64,000 nt of DNA from Pseudomonas sp. PDM14 (GCF_014851905.1 NZ_JACVAQ010000001.1:558001-622000); one strand, 5' to 3'; positions 1 through 6,324 are shown, counted from the stretch's first letter. Program-made: numbers and translations. The notes: generated by a model from the letters alone, not told the origin.

Positions 1-2
1 AC

Positions 3-56
3 GCACTAATACATACGCTTGAGTCAATAGGGGCAAAAATTTCGATCTCCGAATAA
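3..56 (+). CDS. C-terminal tail of a cassette gene cut by the window edge
   Basis: An open frame runs from base 3 to a TAA at 54-56, encoding the tail ALIHTLESIGAKISISE, and stops five bases before the first attC. Stop codons just ahead of, or inside, the attC are the rule in this array, so this is probably the end of the preceding cassette's gene. Only 17 residues are visible and the family cannot be named. Confidence 0.4.
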   Translation, partial: ALIHTLESIGAKISISE

Positions 57-60
57 CGCC

Positions 61-136
61 TCTAACAAGTGGTTCAAGCCGTTCGCTTCGCTCACTCGGG
101 ACCGGCTAAATCCGGCCCCTTAACCAAATGTTAGGG
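61..136 (+). repeat. attC site 1 (intact)
   Basis: Left core TCTAACAA at 61, central stem with ACCGGCTAAATCCGGCC, right core GTTAGGG at 130-136. It is well conserved compared with the other sites. The GGG end of the core also supplies a Shine-Dalgarno-like AGGGA for the next gene. Confidence 0.93.
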
Positions 137-142
137 ATCCAC

Positions 143-442
143 ATGCGCCCACTTGAGCGGCTTGTTGGCATGAAACTGCTTGATGCTGAAATATCTGCGG
201 ATGGTGCAGGCTTTCAATTTAGCGACTGTGTACTGGCCGCATTCAACCCGGTATCACTAAGCAAACAACTATCAGAAGTCATCAACTCAGAGGTTTGCGC
301 TGTCTCATTTCAAGAAAACCAGTGCTTTGAGCTTAGATTTTCAAATGGCTCTACTATTTCAATATCTCTCTCACCACAAGATTATTCGGGGCCTGAAGCT
401 TTTTGCGCCACCTTTTCGGACAACACAATAGTGGTTGAGTAA
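143..442 (+). CDS. Cassette protein with a DYxGPEA motif, unknown function
   Basis: Encodes 99 residues. The ATG at 143 is chosen because AGGGA, formed by the attC core at 133-137, sits five bases upstream; an earlier in-frame ATG at 128 lies inside the attC and has no ribosome binding site. The protein has no membrane helix and looks like a small all-beta or alpha/beta cytosolic domain. A C-terminal SLSPQDYSGPEAF segment resembles a motif that I recall from small conserved proteins common in integron cassettes and elsewhere in bacteria, but no activity is known to me. TAA at 440-442 precedes the next attC by eight bases. Confidence 0.8.
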   Translation: MRPLERLVGMKLLDAEISADGAGFQFSDCVLAAFNPVSLSKQLSEVINSEVCAVSFQENQCFELRFSNGSTISISLSPQDYSGPEAFCATFSDNTIVVE

Positions 443-450
443 TGTGGTCC

Positions 451-527
451 CCTAACAAGTGGTTCAAGTCGTTCGCTTCGCTCACTGCGGGACCGGCTAA
501 AGCCGGCCCCTTAACCAAACGTTATGT
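451..527 (+). repeat. attC site 2 (intact, GTTATGT core)
   Basis: Left core CCTAACAA at 451, stem GACCGGCTAAAGCCGGCC, CCTTAACCAAAC, right core GTTATGT at 521-527. The core differs from the usual GTTAGGC only in the variable RRRY part. Confidence 0.93.
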
Positions 528-554
528 ACCTCAAGTAGTACAGTGGAGCTATCA

Positions 555-1049
555 ATGAGAGAAGAGAAATCATTCCCAGCTTTGTCGATTACCAATCCAA
601 ATAAAGCTTGGGTCTTCGAGCAAATAGATGCGCTAACTAAGGAATGGGTCGAGTGGAATGCTTTCTGCCAAAATATTGAAGACAGCCCTGACTTCAATCC
701 GAAAACATGTTCCGAGGCAATAAAAGACGGCTACGAGAACATTAGAAAGCATGAAATTCTTAGGGAAAAGACGCTGGTGCTATTACGCAATCATTTTTCC
801 GGAGCAGAGTTTGTCTTAAATAATTGGAAGCCACACCCACACGAAGACAACTGCTCTCGCCTAAAAGACAAAGTGCCGTACTGGATCCATCGCCTAGAAA
901 TAATAAAGGCATCCATGAATTACGTAATAGTTCCAGAAAGCTACTGGAAAGAACAAGGCAAAGAGTTCTTAAAGGTTCTTTCTAAAAGCACAGCGGAAAG
1001 CGCAGTCGATGTTGCAGCGTCGTTTCTGAAGAACCCGTTAGGCAAGTAA
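555..1049 (+). CDS. Cassette protein, 164 residues, unknown function
   Basis: The ATG at 555 has GGAG at 545-548 with six bases between, so it is preferred over an in-frame GTG at 543. The product is soluble, rich in Trp, Glu and Lys, and predicted to be largely helical; a central stretch includes HPHEDNCSRL. The last 30 residues (KVLSKSTAESAVDVAASFLKN) could form an amphipathic helix. I do not recognise the family. TAA at 1047-1049 ends 11 bases before attC 3, normal for this array. The protein-like composition and well-placed start support a real gene, but nothing in the sequence points to a function. Confidence 0.75.
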   Translation: MREEKSFPALSITNPNKAWVFEQIDALTKEWVEWNAFCQNIEDSPDFNPKTCSEAIKDGYENIRKHEILREKTLVLLRNHFSGAEFVLNNWKPHPHEDNCSRLKDKVPYWIHRLEIIKASMNYVIVPESYWKEQGKEFLKVLSKSTAESAVDVAASFLKNPLGK

Positions 1050-1060
1050 TCGGTGGAGGC

Positions 1061-1136
1061 ACATAACAATGCGCTCAACTCGCTCACTTCTTTCGCTGGG
1101 ACCGGCGAAGCCGGCCCCTTAGCTTAATCGTTAGGG
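1061..1136 (+). repeat. attC site 3 (second attC subtype)
   Basis: Left core ACATAACAA, then TGCGCTCAACTCGCTCACTTC, stem GACCGGCGAAGCCGGCC, CTTAGCTTAATC and right core GTTAGGG at 1130-1136. The ATAACAATGCGCTCAA and CTTAGCTTAATCG arms differ from sites 1 and 2 and define a second subtype, also seen at 2904 and, shortened, at 5428. Confidence 0.92.
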
Positions 1137-1139
1137 CTC

Positions 1140-1589
1140 ATGAGACTCATCATCGCGTTTGTTGCAGCAGTTCTGACGCCTACGCTCGCGCTCGTCGGCT
1201 GGTACATCTACGGCCAGTTCGCCATGTTCGACTCGAACGACCCCTATATTTGGGTTCGCACTCGCGAGTTCTTCGTCATTTGCTTCGTTATTTCGGCGGC
1301 GCACGTCATTGCTCTTGGTATACCTACTTACTTCTTGCTTCGCTGGCGTAGATTGATCCGCTGGTGGAGCGTACTCTTTGCGGGTTTTGTGCTGGGTGCA
1401 GTCCCGGTGGGGGCGTTCTCGTGGCCCCTGCACTCAAGCCCGGGATCGTATGCTTTGGCAAACGGAGTCCAGACCATAATCAATGGTGTGCCCACAATGG
1501 CTGGCTGGCTTCAGTATTTCGGTGGGGTCTTATTCTTCGGTGTGTGCGGGTTAACCGCCGCCGCAGCGTTTGTGTCGTGTGCGGCATGA
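1140..1589 (+). CDS. Cassette-encoded four-helix inner-membrane protein
   Basis: Encodes 149 residues with four likely membrane helices at about 3-24, 45-67, 74-95 and 120-147, and a basic cytosolic loop LLRWRRLIRWW between helices 2 and 3. The ATG lies only three bases after the attC right core, whose AGGG is the only candidate ribosome binding site. Similar small membrane proteins with an LRWRRLIRWWS loop are, as I recall, frequent in Xanthomonas and Pseudomonas integron cassettes; their function is not known. TGA at 1587-1589 directly abuts attC 4. Confidence 0.82.
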   Translation: MRLIIAFVAAVLTPTLALVGWYIYGQFAMFDSNDPYIWVRTREFFVICFVISAAHVIALGIPTYFLLRWRRLIRWWSVLFAGFVLGAVPVGAFSWPLHSSPGSYALANGVQTIINGVPTMAGWLQYFGGVLFFGVCGLTAAAAFVSCAA

Positions 1590-1590
1590 G

Positions 1591-1678
1591 CCCTAACAAT
1601 TGGCTCAAGCCGTTCGCTCCGCTCACTCGGGACGGCCAATAGCTGCGCTATTGGCCGCCCCTTAGCCAAACGTTAGGC
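1591..1678 (+). repeat. attC site 4 (88 bp, enlarged stem)
   Basis: Left core CCCTAACAA, right core GTTAGGC at 1672-1678. The central stem is extended by GGCCAATAGCTGCGCTATTGGCC, a perfect palindrome that makes this the longest attC in the array. Confidence 0.92.
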
Positions 1679-1912
1679 GTCAGTCACTTTTAATATCGGT
1701 GCCAACATGGAAGTTGCGTCAGTCAGCCACAACATCAAACTTACTTCCGGCGCATTGCGCGGCCGGTTGGCACCCAATCCGCACCTTCTTCGTGGCTCTC
1801 GCCCACGCACCGCGCCAGTGTTCTTCCACCCTGCAACGCGGTGCGGGCTTGCACGGCCGCAGCGGCTCGGTCATCGTGCCGCAATCACCAACAAGTTGGC
1901 CTGGGCATCTCT
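1679..1912. other. Cassette body without a convincing gene (a)
   Basis: Between attC 4 and attC 5 no frame looks like a protein: the + strand frame starting at 1707 runs through attC 5 without a stop and its translation changes into attC-derived residues, and the minus frame (1719-1970) likewise starts inside an attC. The stretch is GC-richer than its neighbours. It is either a non-coding cassette or one whose product is an RNA. Confidence 0.6.
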
Positions 1913-1979
1913 GCCTAACAACTGGTTCAAGCCGCTCGCTCGGGACCGGCATAGCCGGCCCCTTAACCAAACGTTAGGC
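1913..1979 (+). repeat. attC site 5 (intact, 67 bp)
   Basis: GCCTAACAACTGGTTCAAGC at the left, GACCGGCATAGCCGGCC stem, CCTTAACCAAAC, right core GTTAGGC at 1973-1979. Slightly shorter than site 1 because part of the CGCTTCGCTCACT arm is missing. Confidence 0.93.
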
Positions 1980-2213
1980 GCAAGGGCAATATTGGTTATT
2001 CAGCACCGCGCCAGGAAACACAATCACCGCATCGGCGCGGTGTTCCTGAATCGAATGGTCGCTTGACAGTAGAGGCCGTTATTTGTGGCCAGCAAAGGAG
2101 TTGCTTTCAAAGAATGTGCACAGCACAAATAACCTTCCGTGCCAAAACCGGCGCGCCGTGCGCACCGCCGGTCATGCTCGGTGCTGGCACCATTTCCGGC
2201 GTTCGGCTGGGCA
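1980..2213. other. Cassette body without a convincing gene (b), with an internal hairpin
   Basis: No frame with protein-like composition ends before attC 6; frames starting at 2063 and near 2114 read into the attC. The stretch contains the inverted repeat CACCGCGCC (2004-2012) and GGCGCGGTG (2034-2042), a nine-base-pair stem around a 21-base loop. As with the cassette before it, it may be non-coding or encode an RNA. Confidence 0.55.
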
Positions 2214-2289
2214 ATCTAACAATTGGCTCAAGTCGTTCGCTTCGCTCACTGGGACGGGCTAAAGCCCGCCCCTTAACCAAACGTTAGAA
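2214..2289 (+). repeat. attC site 6 (intact)
   Basis: Left core ATCTAACAA, GGGACGGGCTAAAGCCCGCC stem, CCTTAACCAAAC, right core GTTAGAA at 2283-2289. Confidence 0.92.
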
Positions 2290-2333
2290 GCATCAACGCA
2301 CCTAGCAAAACCCTCAAAAATGGAAGTATCAAA

Positions 2334-2909
2334 TTGAACTATATCGACAGGCTTATAGAAGCAATTAAATATACTGAGGGCCTGGGTCTTCATAAGGAAG
2401 AAATTCAATTCACATTTGATAGTCAGCTAGAGCAGAGCCTTAAGCAGCAGATTTTTCAACTATGCGGTGACGCCCTATATGGTTACGGCTACAACAAATC
2501 ATCTGATCTAACGGGAAAATGTACCCCAATTCACCTGATGCTAAAGCAATACTTAAAAAACGACCTCGGCATTGATAGCCTTATTACAATAGGCGACAGG
2601 TTCTGGGACGATTACATATATTGTGAAGTGACAAAAGAATCCATAGAAAAAGAACTCAGCCATAGCAATATTTACGAGCCTATAAAAGCTCATGTGTGGT
2701 TAACCCTGCCTGATGGAACAATTTTGGATTGTACTGCCGAGGCACATGCCGATCTTCTTTTTAAGCGCGGCGAACATCCTGCGCATGAATGCATAATGCT
2801 TGTTGAGCCCAGTAAAGAGGAAGATGCCAAATCTGGTTACCATCGGCCAGTCTTGGTAGGAACTGGCTTTTTAGAGAGAACAGGCATGATTCAGATGAGA
2901 CGCTTATAA
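2334..2909 (+). CDS. Cassette protein with a candidate papain/transglutaminase-type Cys-His-Asp triad
   Basis: Encodes 191 residues and starts at TTG 2334, which has GGAAG at 2322-2326; no better ATG exists in frame. The segment GKCTPIHLMLKQYLK (Cys63), the strand-like AHVWLTLPDG (His120) and TILDC (Asp132) have the order and spacing expected of a transglutaminase-like or papain-fold enzyme: Cys at the start of a helix, then His and Asp on adjacent strands. This is an inference from pattern, not a family match. No signal peptide or membrane helix is present, so a cytosolic hydrolase or transferase, or an inactive relative, is possible. The stop TAA (2907-2909) lies within attC 7. Confidence 0.75.
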   Translation: MNYIDRLIEAIKYTEGLGLHKEEIQFTFDSQLEQSLKQQIFQLCGDALYGYGYNKSSDLTGKCTPIHLMLKQYLKNDLGIDSLITIGDRFWDDYIYCEVTKESIEKELSHSNIYEPIKAHVWLTLPDGTILDCTAEAHADLLFKRGEHPAHECIMLVEPSKEEDAKSGYHRPVLVGTGFLERTGMIQMRRL

Positions 2910-2980
2910 CAATACGCTCAAATCGCTCAGCTCGTTCACTGGGACGGGCTAAAGCCCGCCCTTTAGCTCAATCGTTAGAC
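2904..2980 (+). repeat. attC site 7 (second subtype)
   Basis: Left core TTATAACAATACGCTCAAAT, GGGACGGGCTAAAGCCCGCC stem, CTTTAGCTCAATC, right core GTTAGAC at 2974-2980. The stop codon of the upstream gene is inside the left core. Confidence 0.9.
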
Positions 2981-3073
2981 GGCAAATCAAAAGCCGGATA
3001 AACAGCTCACAACCCCACATAACAATAAATAAACACGCTAACCCTCCGCCCTCAAAAATTTGGAGATTTAAAA

Positions 3074-3454
3074 ATTAATATTTCCCGTATTGTTTTACTC
3101 GCAAGCATGGCAGCATTCTCTGGATGCTCCTCGGTAGATATGATGCGAGCAAAACCGCCTTCAATAGAACTGAGCAGTGACAGTAAAGCCAAATCCATTG
3201 CTGGTTGTGTAGCACTCGATTTAGAAGAATTATTTAGGGAGCCATTAGAGAAAAATGCAAGATTACATACCCGCCCAATTTCTGGAGGATATTCAGTTTG
3301 GCTTGAGCAGGGTGTAGCATTTGGGGTGTCTACAGCCATGGTCGTTGATATAACTGACACGCCAACCGGTTCGATTACGAGCTTTCATAATGACTTAACA
3401 CCAATGTACCTCGAAAGGGCGAACGAGGTAATTCGCAACTGCCAAGTGAATTAA
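3074..3454 (+). CDS. Cassette lipoprotein, probably initiated at ATT
   Basis: The only in-frame ATG (3107) would give a protein beginning MAAFSGCSS, which lacks the positive and hydrophobic parts of a signal peptide. Extending upstream in frame to ATT at 3074, which has GGAG at 3062-3065 eight bases ahead, gives (M)NISRIVLLASMAAFSGCSS: a complete lipoprotein signal with lipobox F-S-G-C and the lipidated Cys at position 18. I therefore place the start at ATT, a rare but documented initiation codon. The mature part (about 109 residues) has the conserved-looking RPISGGYSVW and VDITDTPTGS segments and a C-terminal Cys. Function is unknown; location is probably the periplasmic face of a membrane. 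Confidence 0.68.
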   Translation: MNISRIVLLASMAAFSGCSSVDMMRAKPPSIELSSDSKAKSIAGCVALDLEELFREPLEKNARLHTRPISGGYSVWLEQGVAFGVSTAMVVDITDTPTGSITSFHNDLTPMYLERANEVIRNCQVN

Positions 3455-3506
3455 AAATATATTTATTATCTCTTACGTTCGTTTACAGCGCTCGGCTAAA
3501 GTGCGA

Positions 3507-3583
3507 GCCTAGCAACTGGTTAAACCAGTTCGCCTCACTCACTCGGGACCGGCTAAAGCCGGCCCCTTAACCAAACGTTAGGT
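3507..3583 (+). repeat. attC site 8
   Basis: Left core GCCTAGCAA (A-to-G change from CTAACAA), GACCGGCTAAAGCCGGCC stem, CCTTAACCAAAC and right core GTTAGGT at 3577-3583. Confidence 0.9.
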
Positions 3584-3589
3584 AACCAA

Positions 3590-4195
3590 ATGGGAAAAAT
3601 AGATCTTACTTTCAATGTGCCATCTTGGGTTGAGTCAGGGATTAGCAAAGGCGAACTAAATATATTTAACGGGGTCATCAGAAATAGAAGCGGACAAATT
3701 GTCCACCACCTTAAGGAAGGCCTACTACAGGAAAGCAAAAGTAAAAATAAGAACTTACTCATGGCTGGTGCAGCAATAGCCGCCACCGCAGCAGCAGGTT
3801 ATTTCCTCTATAAAAAAATCAACAAAAAGGAAACAGCCAGTGATGCAGCCTCAGATCTGCAAGATAAAATCAACAGCTATTTAAATTCAGCGGCACAGCA
3901 AAATATCTCTCTCTCAAGCATAACCCCGTTATCTCAAGAAATAACTAAATTCCTGAAAGCTTGCAGTGAGACAGGAATCAGTCCAGAACAAATATTCACA
4001 GACCCACAAACAGCTATCAAGCTAAACGATATTTACGAGGCAATAGTTGATTTTAACTCACGCTTAGCAGCTTCTAAATTCGCAGCCTATGAAGCACCAC
4101 CACAGATCCAACACACTCCAGCAGAAACACTAAAAAATCTCAGCACACAACTACACATTCAAGAGAGTCTGATTACTGAGAAAAACCAAATCTAA
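3590..4195 (+). CDS. Cassette single-pass membrane protein, unknown function
   Basis: Encodes 201 residues; the ATG at 3590 has AGG of the attC core seven bases upstream. A soluble N-terminal domain of about 50 residues (with GVIRNRSGQIVHHLKEG) is followed by one membrane helix at about 55-74 (LLMAGAAIAATAAAGYFLYK), a Lys-rich stop-transfer segment and a polar, mostly helical C-terminal half. The next gene (4271-5088, broken) is separated only by a damaged attC, so the two may have travelled as a pair. The N-terminal GGVIR..GQIV pattern resembles proteins I have seen beside EVRxGSxxVEL proteins in phage-like loci; that is memory, not proof. TAA 4193-4195 lies inside the attC remnant. Confidence 0.75.
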   Translation: MGKIDLTFNVPSWVESGISKGELNIFNGVIRNRSGQIVHHLKEGLLQESKSKNKNLLMAGAAIAATAAAGYFLYKKINKKETASDAASDLQDKINSYLNSAAQQNISLSSITPLSQEITKFLKACSETGISPEQIFTDPQTAIKLNDIYEAIVDFNSRLAASKFAAYEAPPQIQHTPAETLKNLSTQLHIQESLITEKNQI

Positions 4196-4263
4196 CAAAT
4201 GGTGGAAATCGTTCGCTGCGCTCACTGGTACGGGCTAAAGCCCGCCCCTTCCATACGCTAGAG
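4191..4263 (+). repeat. attC site 9 (degenerate)
   Basis: The left part TCTAACAAATGGTGGAAATC and the stem ACGGGCTAAAGCCCGCCCC are recognisable, but the segment after it reads CTTCCATACG instead of CCTTAACCAAACG and the right core is GCTAGAG (4257-4263) instead of GTTAGAG. Loss of the GTT triplet should block recombination here and fuse the flanking cassettes. Confidence 0.8.
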
Positions 4264-4270
4264 GTTACTC

Positions 4271-5088
4271 ATGGAAATCAGTAGCGCCATTGAAATAGGT
4301 TTCAGCCAGAAGCTTGAAATCAAGATTAACAACCAAAAACCGGTTGTGTTAACTGACCTCACGATGTCCCTTCTTGGCATCAATCAGCAGTATCAGCGAT
4401 TTATCGAGTCCGAAACCAACCAAGACTATGACGCGAGCACAGAACTCTAAATAAAAGAAGTTCGTACAGGCTCAGTAATTGTCGAGCTTGTGGCGCTAGC
4501 AATGCCAATAGTTCCATTGTTCTGGAGTGGAGACTCACTGTAAGAGTGGACTAACCAAGCCAAGCAGTCATAGATTGGCTGCTTGGAAAAAATTGATACT
4601 CCGCCAAAATAAATTTCCAAACAAGATTTAAAACAATGGAGCAAAATTCTAGAGCCTGTAGCAAAAGACAATGGCTCTCAGCTGAACTTCACCGCATCTG
4701 ATGGCGGCACTGTAATTAATCAATTCTTCATAGATCCCCAAGAAGCCAACGCTACCCAGAACACTATTCAACGCCAGCTTGAGCGCCTTGTAGAGCCGAT
4801 GATCACATTCAAAAAAAACAAAGCAATGTATTGGTATCAAACCAAATTTGATAGCGAGTCACACACTGGCGACAAAGTGACTATCGAAGATATATCCAAG
4901 AAGCCGCTGAAAGTAATATTCGAAAATAATGCATTGAAATAAGCCATGTTAGTGAGTGACGAGCGACTTTCTAAACCATGGCACAAGCTGACATATGTAG
5001 TCGATGTTGAGGTTCAAGCAATAAACGGGTGGCAAAAATGTACACCATCCTTCGCTATCATGAAGAACATACATTTGACCCAGAGTAA
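4271..5088 (+). pseudogene. Broken cassette gene: five in-frame TAA/TAG codons and one frameshift
   Basis: From the ATG at 4271 a single frame with protein-like content continues to about 5033 but is interrupted by TAA 4448, TAA 4541, TAG 4571, TAA 4610 and TAA 4940. The frame then changes by one base at a run of five A (5034-5038), after which MYTILRYHEEHTFDPE reads to TAA 5086-5088, seven bases before the next attC. The original product was about 272 residues. Recognisable segments are IKEVRTGSVIVELVALAMP after the first stop and VTIEDISKKPLKVIFE near the fourth quarter. Each stop is one C-to-T change from a Gln codon. It probably once acted with the membrane protein just upstream. The family is not one I can name. 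Confidence 0.75.
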
Positions 5089-5094
5089 CGCAAC

Positions 5095-5171
5095 CTCTGA
5101 CAACTGGTTCAAGTCACTCGTTTCGCTCGTTCGGGACCGGCTAAAGCCGGCCCCTTAACCAAATGTCATGT
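5095..5171 (+). repeat. attC site 10 (paired substitutions in both core sites)
   Basis: Left core CTCTGACAA (5095 on) and right core GTCATGT (5165-5171). Normal cores would read CTCTAACAA and GTTATGT, so A-to-G on one arm is matched by T-to-C on the other, keeping the stem paired while altering the GTT triplet at the exchange point. The rest of the site (GACCGGCTAAAGCCGGCC) is intact. Confidence 0.88.
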
Positions 5172-5206
5172 ACATTTAAATAATTCAGCGTACGGAACAC
5201 TGAAGA

Positions 5207-5434
5207 ATGAATTATCGAACTGGAGAACCTGTAAAGATCGGAGACTCTGTGTCTCTAGAACACGGAAAAACCGCAGGTGTCGTGCACGCCCTCATCGAGA
5301 GCGCAGAGCAAATTAGCGAGTGGGGCCTAGTCGAACCAGGTGTAATGGTGGCGGCAGAACCATTCGGGTTGGTTTTCTGGCCAAGCTCTGAAATCAGCGA
5401 TCCTCTAACTTTCATTGCGCGGAAATGCACATAA
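5207..5434 (+). CDS. Small cassette protein, 75 residues, SH3/KOW-like beta domain suspected
   Basis: Starts at ATG 5207 (GAAGA just upstream) and stops at TAA 5432-5434, inside the shortened attC. The beginning, GEPVKIGDSVSLEHGKTAGVV, has the pattern of a small beta-barrel such as those in KOW or SH3-like proteins, and similar 70-80 residue proteins with this opening are widespread, to my knowledge, in bacterial accessory regions. No enzyme motif is visible. It is cytosolic, with no signal or membrane helix. It is probably a real cassette gene, of unknown function. Confidence 0.75.
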   Translation: MNYRTGEPVKIGDSVSLEHGKTAGVVHALIESAEQISEWGLVEPGVMVAAEPFGLVFWPSSEISDPLTFIARKCT

Positions 5435-5469
5435 CAATGCTCTCACTACCGCTAGCTTAATCGTTATGC
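5428..5469 (+). repeat. attC site 11 (internally deleted, about 42 bp)
   Basis: Both ends of a subtype-2 attC are present, ACATAACAATGC at the left and TAGCTTAATCGTTATGC at the right, but the central stem-loop (CGCTCACT to CCGGCCCC) is missing. The remaining arms can still pair. At about 42 bp it is well below the length of the other sites here. Confidence 0.78.
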
Positions 5470-5471
5470 AT

Positions 5472-5795
5472 ATGAACGCAGCAGCTATTGAAGTGTACGT
5501 ATCAGCAAGCATCGCATTTGTGCTGTTCGCAATTTGCTTTGCCGCATTGCTCCGCAGGTCCGTCCGAGAGAATGAGACCGCGTCTCGCGCGCTTATGAGC
5601 AAAGGCAATCCGGCTCTCGGCATTAGCAGTACGGTATCAACCCTCAACGCACGTTATCTGCTTCCGTGGGTTGGCTTTCCAAAATCAATAGCCACTCAAG
5701 GCATCTCAGTTTTTTACTTCTGGTCTGCTCGAGTTTGCACTTGGTGCTCAGCATCAGCCATTCTTCTCGCAGCCTTAAACATCGGTGTGGCGTAG
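5472..5795 (+). CDS. Cassette membrane protein, two helices
   Basis: Encodes 107 residues from ATG 5472; another in-frame ATG at 5466 lies in the attC right core (GTTATGC). Two hydrophobic segments are visible, at about 4-27 (IEVYVSASIAFVLFAICFAA) and near the C-terminus (VFYFWSARVCTWCSASAILL), the latter with two Cys. No ribosome binding site is obvious, so translation may depend on upstream reading. The family is unknown to me. It ends at TAG 5793-5795 directly before attC 12. Confidence 0.62.
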   Translation: MNAAAIEVYVSASIAFVLFAICFAALLRRSVRENETASRALMSKGNPALGISSTVSTLNARYLLPWVGFPKSIATQGISVFYFWSARVCTWCSASAILLAALNIGVA

Positions 5796-5796
5796 T

Positions 5797-5863
5797 GCAT
5801 CACAATGCGCTCACTCCGTTCGCTGGAACGGGCTACAGCCCGCCCCTTAGCCAAGGGTTAGAC
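5797..5863 (+). repeat. attC site 12 (altered left core)
   Basis: Left core GCATCACAA, where AAC has become CAC; then TGCGCTCACTCCGTTCGCTGG, stem AACGGGCTACAGCCCGCC, CCTTAGCCAAGG, right core GTTAGAC at 5857-5863. The right core is intact but the arm CCAAGG differs from the usual CCAAAC. Confidence 0.86.
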
Positions 5864-5893
5864 GCCAGAAGTCTCGCTCCCCGAGGAACCCCA

Positions 5894-6295
5894 ATGATCA
5901 AGAGTGTTGGCGATACGAAGATCCAAGAGAAGCACAGGGCATCCTGTCATTGCGGCACTGTCGTATTGGAGCTCGACCTTCCGAACGGAATCGTCAATCC
6001 GCTTAGATGCAATTGCTCCATGTGCAAAAGAAAAGGCGCAATCATTGGCTCAGTTCCAAAGAATGGACTGAAGGTGATGCAAGGCGAGTCATCGCTGAAG
6101 GAATACCAATTCAACACAAAGGTAACTCGCCACTACTTCTGTTCAAACTGTGGCATCTACACGCATCACCAGCGTCGCTCGAATCCAAACGAGTACGGCT
6201 ACAACGTGGGGTGCCTGGAAGGCGTGAATCCCTTTGAGATTGAGCATGTCTCGCTCAGCAACGGAGCAAACCACCCAATGGATCGGAAGGCGTGA
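5894..6295 (+). CDS. GFA-family zinc protein
   Basis: Encodes 133 residues; ATG 5894 follows GAGG at 5883-5886. The cysteines match the glutathione-dependent formaldehyde-activating (GFA) fold: C18-x-C20, C39-x-C41-x2-C44 and C83-x2-C86, which bind two zinc ions in family members. These proteins are thought to bind glutathione or small thiol adducts, but few have proven activity, and a formaldehyde role here is only a family-level guess. It is a cytosolic protein of usual length. The last cassette of the array carries it, and its attC (6327-6394) is of a different type from all others, so it was probably captured from another host's integron. Confidence 0.88.
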   Translation: MIKSVGDTKIQEKHRASCHCGTVVLELDLPNGIVNPLRCNCSMCKRKGAIIGSVPKNGLKVMQGESSLKEYQFNTKVTRHYFCSNCGIYTHHQRRSNPNEYGYNVGCLEGVNPFEIEHVSLSNGANHPMDRKA

Positions 6296-6324
6296 ACTCA
6301 AGGTCACTTGCGTGCCACCATCTG

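Noticed and set aside
1364..1977. Overlapping + strand frames at 1364-1642 and 1699-1977 as cassette genes
   Set aside because: They run through attC sequence, lie in other frames of the membrane protein gene, or end in attC-derived residues; no ribosome binding site supports them.
4271..5088. Reassigned genetic code (TAA/TAG read as glutamine) for the broken cassette gene
   Set aside because: All neighbouring genes use TAA, TAG and TGA as ordinary stops, one frameshift is also present, and C-to-T is the most common spontaneous change, so decay explains it better.
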